Positions 57,794 through 64,000 of a stretch of DNA of 64,000 nt are shown here, piece by piece (positions within the stretch are counted from its first letter, which is position 1; each line of letters starts with the position of its first letter). Below the pieces are notes generated by a model. That model did no database searches. It was not told where the DNA came from and saw nothing but the letters and a program-made list of their open reading frames with translations. The translations under genes were made by a program, and so were the position numbers. The DNA is from Clostridia bacterium (GTDB lineage: Bacteria; Bacillota; Clostridia; Oscillospirales; CAG-382), in contig JAFTIR010000002.1 in NCBI GenBank assembly GCA_017456765.1, positions 1 through 64,000 of the forward strand. Direction: 5' to 3'.

Positions 57794-58197
57794 TGAAGAA
57801 ATCCAAGATTTTTGTTCTTGCTGTTTTATTCCTCTTTGTTATTGCTTTTGTATTTGGATATTTTGTTTATGATTCACTTTTTCCGCTGGCAAAGCAGATA
57901 GAGTCACCCCATCCGGACACAGTTTTGTCCTATAGTGCAAAGGATAGCAATAATACTGCGTACATGATTGATATTTATACTTTTTATGACTTTATACTCA
58001 ATGCAAAACCAACTCGCATAATGAGCGTAAATGATTATCCCGATGTAAGACCATATTATGAAGTATGCGTTTCTGCTACTGATAACAGGTTTTATAGATA
58101 TTTTCTGTACAGCTCAAACGGGAAAGATTATATTGAAATTCCCTATGTGGGAGTATACGAAATACAGAATTTCAAAATTAATGATTTGTTCCGTTGA
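57793..58197 (+). CDS. Membrane-anchored protein, DUF5301-like
   Basis: A 134-residue protein with an N-terminal membrane anchor ('IFVLAVLFLFVIAFVFGYFV') and a small outer domain. The 'GKDYIEIPYVGVYEI' ending is like that of DUF5301 proteins. Its start overlaps the ddh stop (TAATG), so it is translated with ddh. Function unknown. Confidence 0.65.
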   Translation: MKKSKIFVLAVLFLFVIAFVFGYFVYDSLFPLAKQIESPHPDTVLSYSAKDSNNTAYMIDIYTFYDFILNAKPTRIMSVNDYPDVRPYYEVCVSATDNRFYRYFLYSSNGKDYIEIPYVGVYEIQNFKINDLFR

Positions 58198-58225
58198 AAA
58201 AAGCCACTCCATTTGGAGTGGCTTT
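58196..58225. terminator. Bidirectional terminator
   Basis: An 11-bp stem AAAGCCACTCC/GGAGTGGCTTT with an ATTT loop. The minus strand continues with TTT, making it strongest for the PRPP synthetase gene; the plus strand ends the ddh unit. Confidence 0.88.
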
Positions 58226-58236
58226 ACTATTGCTGC

Positions 58237-59367
58237 TTAGAGAGACTTGGGAAGCTCAATATTATACTTATCGCAAAGTGCGTGCATCTTCTTGATGGGA
58301 TCCATAAGAACACTTACGGAGCGGTTGATGTTAAGAGCTTCGATGTAGTATGCGGCATACTTTAAAATGTTTACTTCTTCAAACCATTCACGGCTGAGTG
58401 CCTTGTCGGAGTTATAAACTGCGTTTGTAGCATAAATCTTGTCAAACATATTTCTCTTGTAGTAGTCATCAATTGTATCGAAACCGTTACAGAAGAGACC
58501 AAATGTAAAGAAACCGAATATACGCTTAGCGCCCATAGCCTTTAATTTGTCAAGGATATGGAGGAAGGAGTCACCGGAGGAAATAATATCGTCAACAACG
58601 ATAATATCCTTGCCCGAAACATCGTCACCAAGATATTCATGAGCAACAATGGGGTTTCTGCCGTCCTTAACTATTGTATAGTCGCGGCGCTTGTAGAACA
58701 TTGCAAGAGGAATACCAAGCACAGAAGAGTAGTACATGCCTCTGCCGAGTGCACCCTCGTCGGGGGACACGATAACTGTATTCTTTATGTCAATGTCCTT
58801 CTCGTTCTTCATAAATGCCTTGAACATCTGATATGTAGGCATGAGGTTATCAAAGCCTTCAAGAGGAATTGCGTTTCTTACTCTGTCGTCATGAGCATCA
58901 AAGGTCATGATGTTTTCAACGCCGAGCTGAACAAGCTCATGAAGCATAAATGCACAGTCAAGCGATTCTCTTGCCGTTCTTCTGTGCTGTCTGCTTTCAT
59001 AAAGCATAGGCATAATCACCGAAATTCTTGCAGCCTTACCGGAAATAGCGGAAATAATACGCTTGATGTCAGCAAAGTGGTCGTCGGGACTCATGGGAAC
59101 TTCCATTCCGTACATTTTGTAGGTTTCGCTGTAATTGAAGCAATCGGCAACAATAAATACGTCCTTACCTCTTACGGATTCCATAAGCATAGCCTTTGCT
59201 TCACCTGTACCGAATCTTGAGTACTTTGCATCTATAATGTAGTCAGGGTTTTCTTCCTTTCTCCATTCGCCTATGTACTTTTCGATACGCTTGAGCATTT
59301 TTTCTGTACCGCGAGTTCCTATGAGTGCAAGCGGATTAAGGGAAACTTCTTTTGATAAATCCTGCAT
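58237..59367 (-). CDS. prs: Ribose-phosphate pyrophosphokinase
   Basis: A 376-residue PRPP synthetase of the longer Clostridial type: 'PMLYESRQHRRTARESLD' with the catalytic loop, 'TFDAHDDRVRNAIP', and the ribose-5-phosphate loop 'VVDDIISSGDSFLH'. It makes PRPP for nucleotide, histidine and NAD synthesis, and feeds the Upp encoded at 63546. ATG 59367 is behind AGGAGG; the open frame upstream covers the promoter. Confidence 0.93.
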   Translation of the reverse strand: MQDLSKEVSLNPLALIGTRGTEKMLKRIEKYIGEWRKEENPDYIIDAKYSRFGTGEAKAMLMESVRGKDVFIVADCFNYSETYKMYGMEVPMSPDDHFADIKRIISAISGKAARISVIMPMLYESRQHRRTARESLDCAFMLHELVQLGVENIMTFDAHDDRVRNAIPLEGFDNLMPTYQMFKAFMKNEKDIDIKNTVIVSPDEGALGRGMYYSSVLGIPLAMFYKRRDYTIVKDGRNPIVAHEYLGDDVSGKDIIVVDDIISSGDSFLHILDKLKAMGAKRIFGFFTFGLFCNGFDTIDDYYKRNMFDKIYATNAVYNSDKALSREWFEEVNILKYAAYYIEALNINRSVSVLMDPIKKMHALCDKYNIELPKSL

Positions 59368-59416
59368 TTTTGTCCTCCTGAAAAGCATGTTTGCTTGTAA
59401 TAGTTTTACACTAAGA

Positions 59417-59445
59417 ATTATACCATTGATGACATATTGTGTCAA
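59417..59445 (-). promoter_or_regulatory. Promoter of prs
   Basis: Perfect TTGACA (59445-59440) and TATAAT (59422-59417) with a 17-base spacer on the minus strand. Confidence 0.92.
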
Positions 59446-59474
59446 TAGACAACAATACAAATTTTGACAAAATA

Positions 59475-61145
59475 TTACTCTCGTTTACTGTCAATCAGCT
59501 CTTTTGCCGCCTCCAAAGAGGTGGCGGTGACGTTTATGCCTGCGATGATTCGGGCTGTCTCGTTAACTCTTTCATCATAACCGAGAAGACCAACACTTGT
59601 TGTGGTTCTGTCACCGCTTGTGCTTTTTGATACAAGATAGTGGCTGTCGGCAACCGAGCAAATCTGAGCAGAGTGGGTTACGCAAAGTACCTGTGAAACA
59701 GATGCGATTTCACTCATCATAAGTCCAATTTTGCGGCTCGTTTTACCGGAAATTCCGGTATCAACTTCATCAAAGATGAGGGTGTCAACGCCGTCTTTCT
59801 CTGCAATTACGCTCTTTATAGCAAGCATTATTCTCGAAAGCTCACCGCCCGAAGCTGTTTTCGACAGGGGAGAGTAGCCCTCGCCTGAGTTTGTCATAAT
59901 AAAAAACTCAACATCGTCTGCACCGTCTTTTGAAAAAGGCTTTGAGATAATATTAACCTTGAATTTTACACCGGGCATATCAAGGTATTTGAGCTGCTTT
60001 TCAATATTGCTTTTTAGATTTTCCGATGCCTTAATTCTGCTGTCGGTAAGCTTTGCGCTCGCACTTTTTACCTTTTCACCGCACTCTGAAAGCTTTTTAC
60101 GAAGTGTTTCAGAGTGTTTGTCAAAATTCTCAAGCTCATCAAGTTCTTTTTTTGCTTTGTCCAAAAAATCAAGTACCTCGCTCACGTCAGAGCCATACTT
60201 ACGTTTAGCTTTTGAGATTTCATCGAGTCTGTTTTCGATTTTATCAAGAACAAGAGACGGATTTGAGTATTCCTCATAGGAACCGTCGTTTACTGTTTCT
60301 GCAATATCAATAAGCGTACTCTTAATATCAGAAAGCGTATCAATGTGCTCATTATACTCATCGGAAATCTTGGAAAGAGAACGCAAAGCATCAATTGCTT
60401 TATCTATGCAGTCGCAGGCAGAAACACCACCCGAGCCGTAAAGACTTTCAGAAACAATAGAGGAATTTTTTGCAAGTTTTTCTATATTGAGAAGTTTTTT
60501 CTTTTCTTCGGACAGTTTTTCTTCTTCGCCGTCTTTGAGCTTGAGTGCAGATATGTCGTTAATCTGAAACCTAAGCATTTCAATTCTGCGCAGCTTCTGA
60601 CTTTCATCAATGTTAATTTCATCAAGATCTCTTTTTATTGAGCAATACTCTGAAAACAAAGCTGAATATTCATTGTAATAATCGTAGTTTTCAGCATAAA
60701 AGTCGAGTAGTTTTCTGTGCTTGTCCTTTATAAGAAGCTCCTGGTTATCGTGCTGACCGTGTATGTTTATGAGAAGAGGGGAGATGTCCTTGAGAATTGA
60801 GAGCGGAACCTGTTTTCCGCCGATTCTGACAACACCCTTGCCGTCGCTTTTAACTGTCCTTGATATATACAGAAGTCCGTCCTCGTCCACCGACACCCCA
60901 AGCTCCTCGCATTTTTTTGAAGCACGAGTGCCAACATTTGAGAATACACCCTCAACGGTAAGATAATCTTCGCCGCTCCGTATCAGCTCTTTCGGAGCCT
61001 TGTTTCCGCAAAGGACGCCTATTGAATCTATTATTATACTTTTACCTGCACCCGTCTCACCGGTAAATGCACAAAAGGCAGGAGACAGGTCAATATCAAG
61101 TTTTTTTATCAGTGCAACATTTTCTATATGTATTGACTGTAGCAT
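59475..61145 (-). CDS. recN: DNA repair protein RecN
   Basis: A 556-residue SMC-like ATPase: Walker A 'GETGAGKSIII' near residue 35, a long coiled-coil middle (about 160-370) and a C-terminal half with 'ASGGELSRIMLAIK' signature and 'LIFDEVDTGISG' Walker B. It gathers broken DNA ends. It follows argR by 17 bases, the standard Firmicute order tlyA-nadK-argR-recN. Confidence 0.96.
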   Translation of the reverse strand: MLQSIHIENVALIKKLDIDLSPAFCAFTGETGAGKSIIIDSIGVLCGNKAPKELIRSGEDYLTVEGVFSNVGTRASKKCEELGVSVDEDGLLYISRTVKSDGKGVVRIGGKQVPLSILKDISPLLINIHGQHDNQELLIKDKHRKLLDFYAENYDYYNEYSALFSEYCSIKRDLDEINIDESQKLRRIEMLRFQINDISALKLKDGEEEKLSEEKKKLLNIEKLAKNSSIVSESLYGSGGVSACDCIDKAIDALRSLSKISDEYNEHIDTLSDIKSTLIDIAETVNDGSYEEYSNPSLVLDKIENRLDEISKAKRKYGSDVSEVLDFLDKAKKELDELENFDKHSETLRKKLSECGEKVKSASAKLTDSRIKASENLKSNIEKQLKYLDMPGVKFKVNIISKPFSKDGADDVEFFIMTNSGEGYSPLSKTASGGELSRIMLAIKSVIAEKDGVDTLIFDEVDTGISGKTSRKIGLMMSEIASVSQVLCVTHSAQICSVADSHYLVSKSTSGDRTTTSVGLLGYDERVNETARIIAGINVTATSLEAAKELIDSKRE

Positions 61146-61162
61146 TTTATATCTCCGAAAAC

Positions 61163-61633
61163 TTAAGATTTTATACTCTTTTGAAGTTTCTTTGTGAAGT
61201 CTTTTGCATCATCTTCCGATGTCATGACTATAATTACTGTATCGTCGCCGGCTACAGAGCCGATAAGTGTAGGAACGTCAAGTGCATCAATAACTGCTCC
61301 GGCGCCCTGTGCCATACCTGCATAGGTTTTAAGGACAACAATGTTTGAGGCATATCTAATGCTTGTAACCGTCTCGGAAAGTATATTTTTGAATTTGTTG
61401 CCGAGTCTTGTATCAATCTCGCTCGACAGATTGTTGGATGCATATTTATATTTCACATCCGAGCTTCCGCCAGTGCTAACCTTAATAAGTCTGAGTTCTT
61501 TTATGTCGCGCGAAACGGTAGCCTGAGTTGCGGCAAAGCCATTCTTTTCAAGAAGCTGTGTAAGCTCGCCTTGTGTTTCAACATCGTAAAGCTCAATCAG
61601 CTCAAGAATCTTTTTTTGTCTTTGATTTTTCAT
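61163..61633 (-). CDS. argR: Arginine repressor
   Basis: A 156-residue ArgR with the N-terminal winged helix ('GFAATQATVSRDIKELRLIKV') and the C-terminal hexamerisation and arginine-binding domain ('VLKTYAGMAQGAGAVID', 'GSVAGDDTVIIV'). It represses arginine genes when arginine is high; in many bacteria it also touches carAB. No ARG box was evident at the carA promoter here. Confidence 0.95.
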   Translation of the reverse strand: MKNQRQKKILELIELYDVETQGELTQLLEKNGFAATQATVSRDIKELRLIKVSTGGSSDVKYKYASNNLSSEIDTRLGNKFKNILSETVTSIRYASNIVVLKTYAGMAQGAGAVIDALDVPTLIGSVAGDDTVIIVMTSEDDAKDFTKKLQKSIKS

Positions 61634-61645
61634 TTTTTGTCACCG

Positions 61646-62572
61646 TCAATTGTTAGCTAAATTCATTTTTTCGTTAAGTCTTGAATAGAAATCGGTATCC
61701 TTAAGCCTTAAAAGCTTTGTTTCGGTAGGAGCTTTTGTGATTCTGACAACATCACCGTCATAAATTGACTTTGTAGCCTTTCCGTCAACGGTACAGAATG
61801 CCTCGTTGATTTTATCTGCTTTAAACTCAACCTCGATAACCGACGAGCCCGAGAATACAACCGCGCCATTATTGAGGGACATATATGGGCATACGGGAAC
61901 GGCACAGATACAGTCAAGACATGGGTCGATAATCGGTCCGCCTGCTGACATACAGTAAGCTGTGGAGCCGGTGGGAGTTGATATTACGATACCGTCAGCG
62001 CGATAGGAAATGATGTTTTTACCGTCACATTTGAGGTTAAGTCCCGCCATTCGTGAAACCGCCCCCTTTGAAATAACAACTTCGTTGAGACCAAGGGATG
62101 TGAAAACAACATTTCCGCCTCTGACAATCTCACATTTGAGCATCATTCTTTTATCAACAAAAACATTCTCTGCAGTTTCAATTTCATCGGCACTTGATAC
62201 TTTAAGCAGGTTTTCAAGAAGTGAAATTTCGCCTATTTCAAGCTCTGCAAGATAGCCGACGCGTCCCATATTCATGCCGATTATATACGCACCGCCCTGA
62301 GATGCTTTTTTTGCAATTTTCAGAATCGTGCCGTCGCCGCCGAATACAATACATATGTCAGCCTTTTTAAAAGCTACATATTCGGGAACATATTCAATTT
62401 CATACCCGCAAAGCAGTGTGTCGGAAAGGGGAGGATTGTCAAAGTAGGGTCTTTTGAATATATCCGACATAAGCACGCATACATTGAATGACTTTATGAA
62501 GTCGAGTAGTTTTTTTGTGTTAGTCAATTCCTTATCCTTGTTGGGATTGACACAAATCATAATTTTGAGCAT
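61646..62572 (-). CDS. nadK: NAD kinase
   Basis: A 308-residue NAD kinase with the catalytic 'VFGGDGTILK', 'GMNMGRVGYLAE', and 'ADGIVISTPTGSTAYCMSAGGP'. It phosphorylates NAD to NADP. GGAG precedes the ATG; it lies 13 bases before argR. Confidence 0.96.
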   Translation of the reverse strand: MLKIMICVNPNKDKELTNTKKLLDFIKSFNVCVLMSDIFKRPYFDNPPLSDTLLCGYEIEYVPEYVAFKKADICIVFGGDGTILKIAKKASQGGAYIIGMNMGRVGYLAELEIGEISLLENLLKVSSADEIETAENVFVDKRMMLKCEIVRGGNVVFTSLGLNEVVISKGAVSRMAGLNLKCDGKNIISYRADGIVISTPTGSTAYCMSAGGPIIDPCLDCICAVPVCPYMSLNNGAVVFSGSSVIEVEFKADKINEAFCTVDGKATKSIYDGDVVRITKAPTETKLLRLKDTDFYSRLNEKMNLANN

Positions 62573-62639
62573 AGTGTATCTCCGTAATGCTGAAATTTGA
62601 ATATATTATAACATATTCTGCATAAATATTCAATTGAAT

Positions 62640-63374
62640 TTAAGATTTTACTTTGAGATGAAGCAAAAATTCCTGATTGCCATCGCCACCGGTTATTGGC
62701 GACTCGGTATGAGCGACATATTCAAAACCTATCTCGGTTGCACTTTCTATAATTTCTTGAATTATCCTCTTTTTTATTTTTACGTCTTTAACAATACCTT
62801 TTTTGCCGATATACTGTTTTCCGACCTCGAATTGAGGCTTTATTAGAGTTATAACATCAGCGCCCTTCTTCGCAACGCGAAGTATGGCAGGGTAGAGGAG
62901 CCTTTGAGAAATGAAGGAAACGTCCATTACGACCAAATCCATAAGGTTACCGTCAAGTGTCTCGGATGTAAGGCTTCTTGCGTTAAACCCCTCAATTGAA
63001 ACAACGCGCTCATCGGTTAGCAGTGTTTTTGCAAGCTGGTCACGACCCGAATCAACGGCATATACGCACTTTGCGCCGTGCATAAGCAGGCACTGAGTAA
63101 AGCCGCCGGTTGATGCACCTATATCAAGGCATATTTTATTTTGGGCAGAGTAATCAAACACGGAAAAAGTATGTTCGAGCTTGTTTCCGCCACGACCGAC
63201 AAATTCTGTTTGGTTACTTTCGGCAACAGAAACAATATCGTTATTCTTTACATCAAAGGACGCTTTTGTTATGACAGAATCATTTACAGAAACCCTGCCG
63301 CTTTGTATAACTGTCTGTGCCTTGCTTCGGCTGTCGCAAAAGCCGTTTTCAGACAAATATAAATCAAGCCGCAC
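62640..63374 (-). CDS. tlyA: TlyA family rRNA 2'-O-methyltransferase
   Basis: A 244-residue protein with an N-terminal S4 domain ('RLDLYLSENGFCDSRSKAQ') and an FtsJ-type methyltransferase domain ('ICLDIGASTGGFTQCLL', 'LVVMDVSFIS'). It 2'-O-methylates rRNA. GTG start with GAGGTG seven bases upstream. It is first in the tlyA-nadK-argR-recN operon. Confidence 0.94.
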   Translation of the reverse strand: MRLDLYLSENGFCDSRSKAQTVIQSGRVSVNDSVITKASFDVKNNDIVSVAESNQTEFVGRGGNKLEHTFSVFDYSAQNKICLDIGASTGGFTQCLLMHGAKCVYAVDSGRDQLAKTLLTDERVVSIEGFNARSLTSETLDGNLMDLVVMDVSFISQRLLYPAILRVAKKGADVITLIKPQFEVGKQYIGKKGIVKDVKIKKRIIQEIIESATEIGFEYVAHTESPITGGDGNQEFLLHLKVKS

Positions 63375-63410
63375 GACGACTCACCTCGCAAATTTTACTG
63401 ATACTATATT

Positions 63411-63439
63411 ATTATAAAATGTATTTAATTGTTTGTCAA
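63411..63439 (-). promoter_or_regulatory. Promoter of the tlyA operon
   Basis: Perfect TTGACA (63439-63434) and TATAAT (63416-63411), 17 bases apart on the minus strand. Confidence 0.9.
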
Positions 63440-63483
63440 TGTTGTCGAATACAGTATTTTTTTAAAATAATTCTTAAAAAGTA

Positions 63484-63512
63484 TTGAATTTAGTGTTATT
63501 TTTTAGTACAAT
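63484..63512 (+). promoter_or_regulatory. Promoter of upp
   Basis: TTGAAT (63484-63489) and TACAAT (63507-63512), 17 bases apart, 33 bases before the upp start. Confidence 0.75.
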
Positions 63513-63545
63513 ATATAAAAAGAACATTTGAAAGGAAGTATACTT

Positions 63546-64000
63546 ATGGAAAATCAGGTAGTAATTTTTGATCATCCGCTTATTTCCCACAAAATTTCAA
63601 TTCTGAGAGATGTTAATACAGGCAGCAAGCAGTTCAGAGAACTTGTTTCCGAAATAGCAATGCTTATGGGTTATGAAGCACTCAGAGATTTACCAACCGA
63701 GTACGTTGAGGTTAAAACACCTATTACAACAACAAAGTCAAAGATGATTTCAGGAAAGAAACTTGCAATTGTTCCGATTCTCAGAGCGGGTCTCGGCATG
63801 GTTGAGGGTATACTTGCTCTCATTCCTACAGCAAAGGTGGGTCACATCGGTCTTTACAGAGACGAAGAAACCCTTGAACCGCAGGAATATTACTGCAAAC
63901 TTCCGAATGACATTGCAAACAGACTTGTAATCATTCTTGACCCTATGCTTGCCACAGGCGGCTCTGCGGTTGCGGCAGTTAACTTTCTTAAGGACAGAGG
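63546..64000 (+). CDS. upp: Uracil phosphoribosyltransferase (3' end outside window)
   Basis: The first 151 codons of Upp, cut by the window edge. The start ATG lies nine bases after AAAGGAAG. Visible features are '[16 protein letters not shown]'-like N-terminus (here '[16 protein letters not shown]'), '[13 protein letters not shown]', and the PRPP-binding loop '[10 protein letters not shown]'. It salvages uracil with PRPP to UMP, so it connects to prs just upstream and to the pyrimidine theme of the carAB attenuator. Confidence 0.96.
   Translation, partial: MENQVVIFDHPLISHKISILRDVNTGSKQFRELVSEIAMLMGYEALRDLPTEYVEVKTPITTTKSKMISGKKLAIVPILRAGLGMVEGILALIPTAKVGHIGLYRDEETLEPQEYYCKLPNDIANRLVIILDPMLATGGSAVAAVNFLKDR

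Noticed and set aside
58558..59220. A 220-codon frame antisense to prs
   Set aside because: It is a shadow of the PRPP synthetase gene without start signals or recognisable domains.
1..64000. tRNA, rRNA, CRISPR array, prophage or insertion sequence
   Set aside because: No cloverleaf with conserved T-loop, no rRNA segment, no regularly spaced short repeats and no phage or transposase protein was found.

Overview
The window reads as chromosomal DNA of a low-to-moderate-GC, spore-forming Firmicute of class Clostridia, most likely a gut-type relative of the Oscillospirales/Ruminococcaceae. The reasons are a yabP/yabQ spore cluster, HemZ, RseC, long-form HPF, DUF4330/DUF4364/DUF1540/DUF4093 proteins typical of Clostridia, many TTG and GTG starts behind GGAGG-type ribosome sites, and clean TTGACA/TATAAT promoters. 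No rRNA, tRNA, CRISPR array, transposase or phage gene was seen. The placement is inferred from protein families only.

Layout. 1-1760: two ABC-2 permeases (the first cut by the left edge). 1795-6596 (minus): an AEC transporter, a GNAT-like protein, an RluB-type pseudouridine synthase, PNPase and ribosomal protein S15. 6812-11755: a spermidine/putrescine ABC operon (potABCD, minus) bracketed on both sides by two copies of a roughly 370-400 bp hairpin-rich interspersed repeat in the same orientation. 11816-17249 (minus): an unusual carbamoyl phosphate synthetase operon. 17347-19761: three tandem SGNH hydrolases and a small unknown protein. 19765-21323 (minus): Toprim/DUF4093, DUF4364 and DUF1540 proteins. 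21439-34059 (plus): one long co-directional block cdaA-cdaR-FAD oxidoreductase-rseC-recJ-rel-dtd-hemZ-flippase-mazG. 34180-35998: hup-rqcP-yabP-yabQ-divIC, with divIC broken by two in-frame stops. 36008-38406: fumarase alpha, HPF, PHP phosphoesterase. 38405-41643 (minus): coaD, rsmD, uvrC, HPr. 41829-49225: a hexuronate/glycan catabolic group (uxaB, uxaA, a beta-propeller protein, a NagB-like protein, a DUF4838/GH67N protein) facing an AraC regulator. 49246-54416 (minus): an FkbM methyltransferase, rimM, trmD, a polymerase-like membrane protein and two DUF4330-like proteins. 54474-58197: a small membrane protein, a diacylglycerol glucosyltransferase-like enzyme, a parvulin, meso-diaminopimelate dehydrogenase and a DUF5301-like protein. 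58237-63439 (minus): PRPP synthetase, recN, argR, NAD kinase, tlyA. 63484-64000: upp, cut by the right edge.

The most unusual region is the carbamoyl phosphate synthetase locus. A near-consensus promoter is followed by a 42-codon leader peptide whose stop codon touches an intrinsic terminator and whose message is pyrimidine-rich, an arrangement resembling the UTP-sensitive pyrBI attenuator of E. coli. The small subunit (CarA) has lost the whole glutaminase triad (Cys to Gly, His to Arg, Glu to Asp) and carries an in-frame amber codon between its best start and the conserved body. The large subunit (CarB) is fused in frame to a diaminopimelate epimerase domain whose first catalytic Cys is Ser. 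Elsewhere in the window Ddh makes meso-diaminopimelate in one step and could make the epimerase dispensable. Together this suggests an ammonia-dependent, or degenerating, carbamoyl phosphate synthetase tied to a repurposed epimerase domain; this is inference.

Other points of note are the covarying hairpin repeats around the pot operon, mutually exclusive stems between pnp and rluB, a long folded element after hup, c-di-AMP and (p)ppGpp enzymes in one gene block, and an exact 24-bp repeat inside uxaA.
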